A stretch of 64,000 nucleotides of DNA from the NCBI GenBank assembly GCA_903902325.1, contig CAIUUO010000154.1:1-64000 (forward strand). The letters are read 5' to 3'. The notes under the pieces were generated by a model, which did not search any database, had not been told where the DNA came from, and worked only from the letters and a program-made list of their open reading frames with translations. Source of the stretch: an uncultured Bacteroidia bacterium. GTDB taxonomy: Bacteria; Bacteroidota; Bacteroidia; Bacteroidales; Prolixibacteraceae. The translations under genes and the position numbers were made by a program. Of this stretch, positions 1 through 8,723 are shown in pieces. Position 1 is the stretch's first letter; every line of letters begins with the position of its first letter.

Positions 1-109
1 GTCGTACCTCCTCGCAATGACGATCCATTTAATGGACCTAGGTTGGCGATTGTTCTTTTTGCCACCTACCAAGGTTAATCAAAACAACGTCATTGCGAGG
101 AGGTACGAC
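1..109. repeat. Interspersed repeat with perfect 22-bp terminal inverted repeats (GTCGTACCTCCTCGCAATGACG / CGTCATTGCGAGGAGGTACGAC)
   Basis: Bases 1-22 are the exact reverse complement of bases 88-109; the CGTCATTGCGAGGAG...CGAAGCAATCT string is a familiar dispersed bacterial repeat. May extend left of the window. Confidence 0.85.
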
Positions 110-129
110 GAAGCAATCTGTCGCCTACT

Positions 130-1347
130 TCAAATCTTCCGGGGACCTTTCATGCGTTCCAAAGTGTAAGCCGCGGCTTCCTGAAGTTCTGGATTCTTGA
201 GGAGCTCCTGTACGGCGGGTACGCAATAATCCGAACCCATCCATGCAAGTTCCCTGAGGATCAGTTTTTTCCCTTCGGCAGTTGCGGCGCTGTTCTTCAG
301 GATGTCGACCATCTTTTTCTCCAGTTCGAGCAGGGCTGCAGGATTCGCGCTCACTTTGCGGATTCTTGCCTGAAGATCCGTGTAGTATTTGGTGCTCTTG
401 TCGATCGAATAGGTTAATATTTTGTCAAAGTCCTCATCCAGTGTAATCTCCTTGTACTCGGGTCTGTAAACTGCACCGGCAGCATTCGGGAAATCGAGTG
501 GAATTGGCTGGGTCACGTTTCCGCAGGCTGCCCATTCGGCGCCACGTTGTAAAGTCACGATAAATCCGACACATTCGGTGGCAGGATGGGTAGCGTCCTT
601 GCCAACATGTCCCATGGCGGTGTGGAATATCCGTCCTTTGCCATAGGTAAGTGTCATCAGCATCGGTTCATCCCTGGCTGTTCCCCGGTAGGCAGTATCC
701 GCATAAGCCGTTGCCAGTATTTCCATGTTTTTGGCCGGTCCGCGCAGTTTGCTGTACAACTCGTCTTTTCCGTGCATCCATTGTACCGGAAGTCCCTTTA
801 GAATAGGGTGATCCGCTTTCCTGGCCCTGACAACGTATTCATGCTGTGGACCATGTGTACCTCCGGGTCCAGCGGTCGTATCCACCACCAGTTCGTTTTT
901 CTTGTAATAAACCATTGGACCATCTTTTTCGGAACGCTTGTTCCAGCCACCCAATCCGATGATTTCGTTGTACTCTTTCCAGTCGGCGAAAGAGTTGTCG
1001 GCTTCGTGGTAGATCACCACGCCGCCACCGTTCTTCACGAATTCAAGAAACGCGGCCTTGGTCTTTTCGGACCATGAATCGCCATTGTAATCCATCACCA
1101 CGATGTTGTACTTGGAAAAATTAGGTTCAAAAGTGCTCATATCACCCTTTTCCTTTGGGGTTTGGGCGATGTCTGTGGTAAACAGTTTGGTCTGGTCGAG
1201 GATCGTCTTCAGGATCGGTGCCGAACCCTGCCAGTTGTGGTTGCTCTGACCGGTGATGAGCAATGCCCGATAGGCGGTCTTTTCCTGGCAAGAGAGGAGG
1301 AGAAAGAACCCTGCAAAGAGCAGAAGGAAGGAATATTTTTTTATCAT
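130..1347 (-). CDS. ThuA-like domain secreted lipoprotein
   Basis: Translation MIKKYSFLLLFAGFFLLLSCQEK (lipoprotein signal), then RALLITGQSNHNW...VVMDYNGDSW...GGGVVIYHEADNSF...HPILKGLP, typical of ThuA. ORF track begins at 1392; the Met at 1347 gives a proper signal peptide. Confidence 0.85.
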   Translation of the reverse strand: MIKKYSFLLLFAGFFLLLSCQEKTAYRALLITGQSNHNWQGSAPILKTILDQTKLFTTDIAQTPKEKGDMSTFEPNFSKYNIVVMDYNGDSWSEKTKAAFLEFVKNGGGVVIYHEADNSFADWKEYNEIIGLGGWNKRSEKDGPMVYYKKNELVVDTTAGPGGTHGPQHEYVVRARKADHPILKGLPVQWMHGKDELYSKLRGPAKNMEILATAYADTAYRGTARDEPMLMTLTYGKGRIFHTAMGHVGKDATHPATECVGFIVTLQRGAEWAACGNVTQPIPLDFPNAAGAVYRPEYKEITLDEDFDKILTYSIDKSTKYYTDLQARIRKVSANPAALLELEKKMVDILKNSAATAEGKKLILRELAWMGSDYCVPAVQELLKNPELQEAAAYTLERMKGPRKI

Positions 1348-1400
1348 TTTGGTATGAATTATATTTTTTGAAAGTTTTAGGAAGTCTAACATAACTATTT

Positions 1401-1496
1401 AACCACAAAGGTCACAAAGGCCAAACGCGAAGGTCACAAAGTAATATAAATGAAGCATTTGTGTCCTTTGAGCATCCTTTGTGTCCTTTGTGGTTA
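1401..1496. repeat. Palindromic CACAAAGG/CCTTTGTG intergenic repeat, copy R1
   Basis: aaccacaaaggtcacaaagg...cctttgtgtcctttgtggtt. Confidence 0.85.
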
Positions 1497-1540
1497 ATAT
1501 TTTCACTTTTCGAATAATTTGAAATGTAAAATCCTATTAA

Positions 1541-2854
1541 TTAAATTGTTGGTAATTGCCAGGGTTGACGATAAGGATGATCGAGCAGGCGTGCGGCCAT
1601 CGGGTTGCCGATGATCTCCTCCTTTTCTGGATCCCACTGAATCTTCTGTCCGGTCTGCATAGCGATTTCTCCCAGAAGTGCAACCGAAATGGCGCGGTAG
1701 GAAACTTCGATCGGTGCGATGGTTTTCTCTCCGGAGCGGACACAATCGACAAAATTCTGCCAGTGGTTGTCGCTCTTGATCAGGTGGATTTCCTTCTCGC
1801 CGATCACCTCATCGAGGATCTTAGGATCAGATGCCATCAAGACATCTCCACGGTCGACATGGATCCAGCCTTTGTCGCCATACCATGTTGTACCCATGCC
1901 TTTTTCCAGTCGTGCTGCGTTGCATACTCTCATCTCAATTCCGTTGGCATATTTGCAGAGGAAATCGTACTCAACGGGAACATTGTAGATCCCTTCTCTC
2001 GGATAAACACCTTCTCCTGATATTTCAACGGGTCCGGTATGTTCGAGTCCGGCGCCCCAGTTGGCGATGTCGATGTGGTGGCCGGCCCAGTCAGTCAGCT
2101 GACCGCCTGAATAATCGAGAATCCAGCGCCAGTTCCAGTGGCTGACGCCCCTGTACGCTACTTTTGGTGCAGGCCCGAGCCACATGTCCCAGTTCAGTTC
2201 TTTCGGGACATCCTGGATGGGTGGCGTTCCGATTCCCCTGTTTCCATTGGGAAGTCCCACTTCGATGGATTTGATCTTTCCGATCCGGCCGTTGATGGCC
2301 AGCTCAGCCCCTCTGTGAAAATTTGCATTTGACCTTTGCCAGCTACCTGTTTGCCAGGTGATTTTATTTTTTTGAACCGCCTTCACGATGGTCTGTCCAT
2401 CACGGATGGTGCGGCAGATAGGTTTTTCACCGTAGACATTCAGCTTTTTCTCCACCGCAGCGGTGTAGATGATTCCATGCCAATGGTCAGGCAATGCGAT
2501 ACAAACAGCATCGAGTTTCTCTTTCTCCAGGAATTCGCGGAAGTCGCCATACGTGCGGCAGTCGTTGTTGGCATAAGCCGCATCGGCCAGCGTTTTTGCC
2601 TGCTGCATGTTGTTGGTATCCACATCGCAAAGTGCCACAAACTGCACCTCCTTATTCAGTTTGAGGAAGTCGCGCATGTTGCTTTTGCCCTGGGAGCCGG
2701 TACCGATGGCACCCATCACAAGCCTGTTGCTGGGTGCCAGTTTGCCACCCATTCCCAAAGCAGTGGAAGGGATGATCTGTGGAAGAATCAGCGCTCCTGC
2801 CGAGGCAACTGCTGAATTCTTCAGGAAAGATCTTCTGTCGGAATTTTTAGTCAT
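1541..2854 (-). CDS. Gfo/Idh/MocA family oxidoreductase with Tat signal
   Basis: DRRSFLKNSAVASAGALILP Tat-like signal; VMGAIGTGSQGKSNMRDF Rossmann motif; LDAVCIALPDHWHGI...YGEKPICRTIRDG (EKP motif). Confidence 0.9.
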   Translation of the reverse strand: MTKNSDRRSFLKNSAVASAGALILPQIIPSTALGMGGKLAPSNRLVMGAIGTGSQGKSNMRDFLKLNKEVQFVALCDVDTNNMQQAKTLADAAYANNDCRTYGDFREFLEKEKLDAVCIALPDHWHGIIYTAAVEKKLNVYGEKPICRTIRDGQTIVKAVQKNKITWQTGSWQRSNANFHRGAELAINGRIGKIKSIEVGLPNGNRGIGTPPIQDVPKELNWDMWLGPAPKVAYRGVSHWNWRWILDYSGGQLTDWAGHHIDIANWGAGLEHTGPVEISGEGVYPREGIYNVPVEYDFLCKYANGIEMRVCNAARLEKGMGTTWYGDKGWIHVDRGDVLMASDPKILDEVIGEKEIHLIKSDNHWQNFVDCVRSGEKTIAPIEVSYRAISVALLGEIAMQTGQKIQWDPEKEEIIGNPMAARLLDHPYRQPWQLPTI

Positions 2855-2916
2855 ACGATTAGTTTGAAGGGTTTGAATTGCTAGAAAATTTTCGATTTTC
2901 GATTTTCAATTGGGCT

Positions 2917-2935
2917 CCCTGAGCCTGTCGAAGGG
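2917..2935. repeat. CCCTGAGCCTGTCGAAGGG short dispersed repeat
   Basis: Near-identical copies at 2970-2988 and about 20967-20985. Confidence 0.7.
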
Positions 2936-2969
2936 TTATTACATTTATTAGATTATAAGCGAATCCGGT

Positions 2970-2988
2970 CCCTGAGCTTGTCGAAGGG
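2970..2988. repeat. CCCTGAGCTTGTCGAAGGG short dispersed repeat
   Basis: Second copy of the same element, one mismatch. Confidence 0.7.
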
Positions 2989-3021
2989 TTTTGGGAGTAG
3001 AGATTATGTTGTTATTATCAA

Positions 3022-3084
3022 TTTGAAATGTTTGAAATGTTTGAAATGATTGAAATGTTTGAAATGTTTGAAATGTTTGAAATG
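3022..3084. repeat. 9-bp tandem repeat (TTTGAAATG)x7, one unit variant
   Basis: Seven contiguous 9-mers; the 4th is ATTGAAATG. Confidence 0.95.
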
Positions 3085-3151
3085 TTTTTGAGTTTATTCA
3101 ACTGTAATTCTGTTAATTCTTTAATCCTGAAAATTCTGATTCAGATGGCTA

Positions 3152-4507
3152 TTATACATTCGGCGGAGTACCCGGTACCGGAACCTCAAATTTCATGTCG
3201 ACCGGACCAAATTTCAATTCCTTGGGTCCGAGCTGCATGTCTGACTTCATCATCTCCTCCCAGGTAACCAACTGACCGGTATAGGCAGCTGTTCGTCCCA
3301 TGATGGCGGTAAGGGTCGACAGACCAGTCTGTTCCGCCTGGTTGACATATTCCCCTTTTCGGATGGCATGGACAAGGTGCATGTGTTCCTGCACGTAGGC
3401 AGGTATCTTGAGTTGGTTCATCGCGTTTCCGTTTTCATCCTTTGGATATTCGAACTGCCATTTCACGTTCCCGTTAAGGTCCCATATCGTGTTGATGCAG
3501 TTGGTATAGCCTTCGGTGCCCATCACCATCTCTCCGGTTCTGTTGGTGCAGCTGTCGATCTCACGGCAGTAGCTGTGGGAGCTGACCCCGTTGCCATAGT
3601 CAAAATCGATGTTGAAGAAGTCGTACTGGTCGCCGGTGACGCGGCGGTGACGGCCTCCGTTCCCGATGGCGCTGATGGGCGTTTTACCCATGAACCAGTT
3701 GATGACATCGATATTATGGATATGTGTATCGAGGATGTGATCGCCGCAGAGCCAGCAGAAATTGTTCCAGTTGCGCACCATGTAGGTCATGTCGTCCCAG
3801 CCATCCTCACGGGTCCGGAACCAGACATGGTCCTGGTTCCAGAAGGCCTTGGCGGAGGTGAGCCGGCCAATAGCGCCCGCCTGGATTCGCTTGTATGTTT
3901 CGATGTAATCTTCCTGGTGGCGGCGTTGCGTACCTGTCACGACACAGAGGCCGAGCGCTTCGGCCTTTTTCCCTGTAGCGATGAGTGATCGGATTCCGAC
4001 AGGGTCGACGGCTACCGGTTTTTCCATGAAGACATGCTTCTTATTCAGGATGGCTTCCAGGAAGTGATCCGGACGGAAGCGGGGCGGAGTGGCCAGCAGG
4101 ACCACATCAAGCTCTTCGATGGCCATCATTTTTTTGTACCCGTCAAACCCGGTGAAGCAATTTTTTTCGGGAATCTCGAGGTTGAAGGATTTAAACCTTT
4201 CGCGGAAGGCATCGATCTTGTCCTGGAATACGTCGCAGACGGCGATGATTTCGAGGTCGGGACCTGCACTGATGAAGTTGATGGCTGCACCGGTTCCCCT
4301 GTTCCCTGCTCCCACCAGTCCGGCTTTCAGTTTCCTGCCTTTTGGTGCTCCCTTAAGTATGGGTGGAAGTCCGAGCGATGCGTTGGTTGCCTCTTTTTTA
4401 CAGGAGGAGATGAGGGCGCCTGCCCCGATTACGGTGGCACCGGCAAGGACACCGGCCCCCAAAAACTTTCTTCTGTCTATGTTTTTCTTGTTTTCCATCT
4501 GTATCAA
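3152..4507 (-). CDS. Gfo/Idh/MocA family oxidoreductase with Tat signal
   Basis: IDRRKFLGAGVLAGATVIGAGALISSCK signal; KAGLVGAGNRGTGAAINF; VLLATPPRFRPDHFLEAILNKKHVFMEKPVAVDP. Confidence 0.9.
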   Translation of the reverse strand: MIQMENKKNIDRRKFLGAGVLAGATVIGAGALISSCKKEATNASLGLPPILKGAPKGRKLKAGLVGAGNRGTGAAINFISAGPDLEIIAVCDVFQDKIDAFRERFKSFNLEIPEKNCFTGFDGYKKMMAIEELDVVLLATPPRFRPDHFLEAILNKKHVFMEKPVAVDPVGIRSLIATGKKAEALGLCVVTGTQRRHQEDYIETYKRIQAGAIGRLTSAKAFWNQDHVWFRTREDGWDDMTYMVRNWNNFCWLCGDHILDTHIHNIDVINWFMGKTPISAIGNGGRHRRVTGDQYDFFNIDFDYGNGVSSHSYCREIDSCTNRTGEMVMGTEGYTNCINTIWDLNGNVKWQFEYPKDENGNAMNQLKIPAYVQEHMHLVHAIRKGEYVNQAEQTGLSTLTAIMGRTAAYTGQLVTWEEMMKSDMQLGPKELKFGPVDMKFEVPVPGTPPNV

Positions 4508-4510
4508 TAA

Positions 4511-6055
4511 TTATTGACCCACTACCGTGGAGTCTGCTTCACAAACAATTCTGAAACCTACATCATTGCTGTCTGAATACCACCAAACACTCTTGGGCAT
4601 CTGCGGATCGGTCATCAGCCATGCCTTGGTTTTGGTGAAATCCCTTGCAGCACTCCTCACATCCTTGGCATCACTTTTAAAGGATCCGCCACGGATGACA
4701 TGTTCCTGTCCGTTATCCGGACCTGTCGGGTTGTTGATTATGGCTCCGGATGCAGCTTGATAGGCATTCGGGGCATAAAAGTCAAGGCAGAACTCCGCGA
4801 CATTTCCCAGCATGTTTTTCAACCCGAACGGATTGGCCTTTATCGATTCAGGTGCACGGGTCCTTGAAAGGCTGTTTCCCTTGTAAATCACGTAGGAGTT
4901 GATTACAGTTGTGTCGGCACCGAATATTTGGTGCAGCAATCCGGTGGCGCTGAATGATTTCGGATTTCCCGGGAAGAAATAGGGATCTTTGGTGCCACCG
5001 CGGCAGGCATATTCCCATTCGGCTTCCGTAGGCAGCCTGTATTTTTTCCCAGTCTTTTTACTCAGCCATAAACAATAGGTACTTGCTGCCTTCCACGACA
5101 TGGTGATGGCGGGCCGTGTACCTTTTCCCCATCCTTGATCGGGTGCACCCCATGGCGGAGTGGGTCCTGTAATGGCATCCGTAACAGGCTGATTGACTGT
5201 AGCCTCTTTTCGGCCTTGAGATGCCGTTGCCTTGAAGAATTCGAGGTATTCGTCCCAGCTTACTTCGGCCTTGCCCATCCAGAATCTGGAGAGATGCACC
5301 TTCCTGACAGGACCTTCATCCGGTTTCCGGAGTTGTTCCTTCTCCGGACTACCCATTTCAAAAGTACCTTCCGGGATGGCTACCATTTCGAAGGAAAGGG
5401 TCGTCCCGGGTACTTTTTCAGCAAAATTTTCAAATTTCTGAACTTTCGCAGGTTCCGTGAAAAGCTCTTTTGCTACCGTTTCAGTAACTCCAAAATTGGC
5501 ATTGTGGGCATGGATGTTGTTCTTGTCGTAATGTCCGACGTTGAGGTGGCAATTGATGCAGTTGGGTTTTGGGGTCTCCTTGCTATTGACATACTGCAAG
5601 TGGGCGTTGCTGCCGTTTACCGACAGTGTTGCAGGGAAAAGATTCTGGTGGCATTTGATGCAGGACTCTTCATAAACGTACTTTTTAGCATTTTCGAGGG
5701 ATTTTCTGGTGTCCCAGTCGAAGGAAGCACTGTCTTTGAAAAGCTTGCCATAAACATCCTTCGCACCGTGAAAGGCTTTTGCAGGCAGGTAACCATGTCC
5801 TTTGGGCGGAAGATGACATTCGACGCAATGGGTAATTACGCCGGCCTTGTTGTTGAAATGCTCCGACAATCTCCAGTTTTGATCCTGTACCGGATGGATG
5901 TGACACGAGATACAATACTTGTCACTGGAGGTATATTCCGACACTTTGTCCAGTGACCATAAAAATAGGGAACAGAGTAGGATTCCTGATCCGACCAAAA
6001 GGAATTTCAACCTGTTTCCTTTGAATACGTTGCTCAGCTTCATTCTGAATATCAA
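4511..6055 (-). CDS. NapC/NrfH-like tetraheme cytochrome c fused to a SUMF1/FGE-like (EgtB/PvdO-type fold) domain
   Basis: N-terminal TM helix plus four CXXCH motifs (CISCH, CVECH, CIKCH, CINCH) in NapC-like spacing; C-terminal half MVAIPEGTFEMGSPEKEQLRKPDEGPVRKVHLSRFWMGKAEVSWDEYLEF...YRLPTEAEWEYACRGG...NMLGNVAEFCLD...VIRGGSF...VGFRIV is SUMF1-type. Confidence 0.88.
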   Translation of the reverse strand: MIFRMKLSNVFKGNRLKFLLVGSGILLCSLFLWSLDKVSEYTSSDKYCISCHIHPVQDQNWRLSEHFNNKAGVITHCVECHLPPKGHGYLPAKAFHGAKDVYGKLFKDSASFDWDTRKSLENAKKYVYEESCIKCHQNLFPATLSVNGSNAHLQYVNSKETPKPNCINCHLNVGHYDKNNIHAHNANFGVTETVAKELFTEPAKVQKFENFAEKVPGTTLSFEMVAIPEGTFEMGSPEKEQLRKPDEGPVRKVHLSRFWMGKAEVSWDEYLEFFKATASQGRKEATVNQPVTDAITGPTPPWGAPDQGWGKGTRPAITMSWKAASTYCLWLSKKTGKKYRLPTEAEWEYACRGGTKDPYFFPGNPKSFSATGLLHQIFGADTTVINSYVIYKGNSLSRTRAPESIKANPFGLKNMLGNVAEFCLDFYAPNAYQAASGAIINNPTGPDNGQEHVIRGGSFKSDAKDVRSAARDFTKTKAWLMTDPQMPKSVWWYSDSNDVGFRIVCEADSTVVGQ

Positions 6056-6334
6056 TCTATTTAGTCAATTTTTGTGTTTCAAAGAGGAATCGTGAGGAGA
6101 GCCACATCCGAAAGAAGCGTACTTCTCCATTTATATCGTGCCATGGCACGAAGATATTCAATATCAACGCACCTGTGTTAGTCTTCTTAATGTAACAGTC
6201 GTAGTAGTAAGTAGCAATCCCTCAAATGAGTTCCAAAAATAGCTTTAATATTAATTCGTCCGCAATCAATGGGTTAGAATTTTGGGTTTTTAGGAGCGAT
6301 TTTCGTTAATATTTTATCGGGAAAAATAAAAAAA

Positions 6335-6449
6335 GGTCGCGCAAAGAACGCAAAGTGCGCAAAGATGGAATTATGATAAAAGATTAATGATGTAATCAAA
6401 GAATAGCAATTTTCTTCGTGAACCTTTGTGTTTTAGTGCCTTTGTGGCA
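6335..6449. repeat. Divergent intergenic repeat, copy R2 (gcgcaaag... / ...cctttgtg)
   Basis: gtcgcgcaaagaacgcaaagtgcgcaaag ... aacctttgtgttttagtgcctttgtggcat. Confidence 0.6.
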
Positions 6450-7526
6450 TTATTTAATTCCCTCAAGCCTGGTCATGGAAGTTGCTGCCCACAGAACAGC
6501 TGCCTGACCGTGGAAGTTGCCTGTTCTTTTGGGTCTGGTGAGGTAGTGTTTCTTGCTGTTTTTGGCATTGGTTCCGACGCACACGTTCCTCACTTCCCCA
6601 TTTTTGTTGACATATCCGGCCAGGGCATTCCATCCTTTCAATGTCTTTTCAAGGTATTCATTTGCAGGAAGCCATCCTTTGTCAACACCAGTCGCCATGG
6701 CATAGATAAACATTCCGGTGCATGAAGATTCGGGATAACTCTGCGGGTCATCCAGCAGCTGGTGCCACATGCCGTCTTCTCCCTGGAACCGGAGCAGGGT
6801 TTTCATCATTTTTTGGTAGGCGCTCAGCAAGGCCGGATAGTATTTGCTGCCGGCCGGCAGGTTAATCAGTACCTCCGTCATGGAAGCAGCAGCCCATCCG
6901 TTGCCCCGGCCCCAGAAAAAGGGAGCATCGTTCCTGTGGAAGAAGAGACCGTTTTCGCGTTGAAGCCGCTCGCAATAGATTACCAACTGTCGGGCAGCCC
7001 TGTTCAGGTAAACTGTATCCTTCAGAGATTTGTATGCTTGAATCTGCAGGGATCCAACCATGTACATATCGTCTACCCAAAACCTCGAAAAACTGGTTAA
7101 TCCGTCCTTTTGCAGGTTTTTGAACTCATCGTCGGCCAGTTTTTTTGGAATATCAAGATATTTGGATTGCCCTGTCTGCCTGTAAAGTTCGAAGGGCCAG
7201 ATTCCGAAAACATTGTAATCCACGTGACCGTGGTGCGGTTTCTTTCTCCCTTTGAGGAACTTGTCATAACCTTTGATCATCTCTTCCGGAATGACCTTGT
7301 CCCCGGTAGCATCGGCCAGCATCAGGCATCCGTAATAGGTACAGACTTTCTGGTAACGCCATCCGAACCTGCGTCCGGATACATTAGCGGCTATCTTCCT
7401 TCCAATTTCAGTGGGGTTTGGTGCAACCTCGATTTTAGTGTTATTTCCCTGCCGGGGAAAGTCGGTGGCAAAAGATTGGAAACTGATAAAAATGAGAAGA
7501 ATAACTGAGGCAAAATATATTTTCAT
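6450..7526 (-). CDS. GH88/GH105-family unsaturated glycuronyl hydrolase (YteR-like)
   Basis: WPFELYRQTGQ, RFWVDDMYMVGSLQIQAYK, FFWGRGNGWAAASMTEVL, SCTGMFIYAMA motifs; start at Met 7526 gives signal peptide MKIYFASVILLIFISFQSFA. Confidence 0.85.
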   Translation of the reverse strand: MKIYFASVILLIFISFQSFATDFPRQGNNTKIEVAPNPTEIGRKIAANVSGRRFGWRYQKVCTYYGCLMLADATGDKVIPEEMIKGYDKFLKGRKKPHHGHVDYNVFGIWPFELYRQTGQSKYLDIPKKLADDEFKNLQKDGLTSFSRFWVDDMYMVGSLQIQAYKSLKDTVYLNRAARQLVIYCERLQRENGLFFHRNDAPFFWGRGNGWAAASMTEVLINLPAGSKYYPALLSAYQKMMKTLLRFQGEDGMWHQLLDDPQSYPESSCTGMFIYAMATGVDKGWLPANEYLEKTLKGWNALAGYVNKNGEVRNVCVGTNAKNSKKHYLTRPKRTGNFHGQAAVLWAATSMTRLEGIK

Positions 7527-7716
7527 GGTAATGGATTGAATAGTCCCGGGAAAGAGATACAAGTTTAAAATAATTTTTGAACAAATGTCTTCACCTTCTG
7601 AATTGTTTTATAAATCTACTTTGCAAAAAGTGTCTCATTGATTTTAATAATCCGAACAACTCTGAACCCTTAATTATTAATTTTGTAAGAATTTATATCC
7701 TTTTAAATTACTTATA

Positions 7717-8697
7717 ATGAAGCAAATTTTCATTTTCATTTTCAATTTAGCTTTTGCGCTTACTGTATATGGTCAAGGGAAACCAACAGAGATAAAATTG
7801 ACTAAAACAATTCCGTTGCCGGGTGTTCATGGAAAATTTGACCATATGGCTGTTGACAGCAAGAATAATCGACTTTATTTAGCTGCAAAAGGCAATAATT
7901 CAGTAGAAGTTGTCGATCTGGAAAAGAATAAAATTGTTCATTCAATCAAAAATATATCAGCCCCACAAGGGATATTGTTCATACCGGAAGAAAATATCAT
8001 CGTTGTAAGCAGTGGAGGGGATGGTACTTTGAAAGGATTTGATGCAACAGACTTTAAAGAGAAATTTATATTGCATTTAGGAGGAGAGGCAGATAATATC
8101 CGGTTTTCGTCCATTCGGCACAGAATATATGTTGCGTATGGTGATGGGGCAATTGCGGTTATTGATTCCCATTCATTTAAAAAAGTTTCTGAAATTACAT
8201 TTACTGCTCATCCTGAAGCTTTTTCTCTGGATTCATCCAACGAGAAAATGTGGGTCAACCTTCCTGACATGGGCCTGATAAAGTTGATCAATCTTGATAC
8301 TGAAAAGGAAATTGCTTCCTGGGAAACAGCTGCTCAACCTGACAATTTTCCAATGAGTTTAGTAGATAGGTGTCACAAATTGATAGTTGCCTCCCGATTA
8401 AATCCAGAGATAAGTATTCTAAATTGTTTGACGGGGGAACAGTTACAATCTTTCAAATGTGACAGCGACCCGGATGCCATGTTTTATGATGAGCGTCATG
8501 ATAGGGTTTTTATCAGTTGTGGTGGAGGTTCAATTTACATTCTTAACAACATTATGGAGGAGAAAGTAAAAACACCAGTTATCGTTTACACCCGCAAGGG
8601 AGCAAGAACATGCAAGTGGATTTCAGAAACAAATTCACTATTCGTTGCATTACCGGAAATAGATGGCAAAATGGCAGAGATAAGATTATATCAATGA
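7717..8697 (+). CDS. YncE/YVTN-like beta-propeller secreted protein
   Basis: Signal peptide, then repeated NRLYLAAKGNNSVEVVDLEKNKIVHSI / RIYVAYGDGAIAVIDSHSFKKVSEI-type blades. Confidence 0.8.
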   Translation: MKQIFIFIFNLAFALTVYGQGKPTEIKLTKTIPLPGVHGKFDHMAVDSKNNRLYLAAKGNNSVEVVDLEKNKIVHSIKNISAPQGILFIPEENIIVVSSGGDGTLKGFDATDFKEKFILHLGGEADNIRFSSIRHRIYVAYGDGAIAVIDSHSFKKVSEITFTAHPEAFSLDSSNEKMWVNLPDMGLIKLINLDTEKEIASWETAAQPDNFPMSLVDRCHKLIVASRLNPEISILNCLTGEQLQSFKCDSDPDAMFYDERHDRVFISCGGGSIYILNNIMEEKVKTPVIVYTRKGARTCKWISETNSLFVALPEIDGKMAEIRLYQ

Positions 8698-8723
8698 ATT
8701 AATATCACCATTTAATAATTTCC

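Noticed and set aside
3022-3084. Possible CRISPR-like array
   Set aside because: Units are 9 bp, directly contiguous, no spacers: a simple VNTR, not CRISPR.
4511-5390. Calling the SUMF1 domains canonical formylglycine-generating enzymes
   Set aside because: The active-site cysteine pair expected after RGGSF is absent in both proteins.
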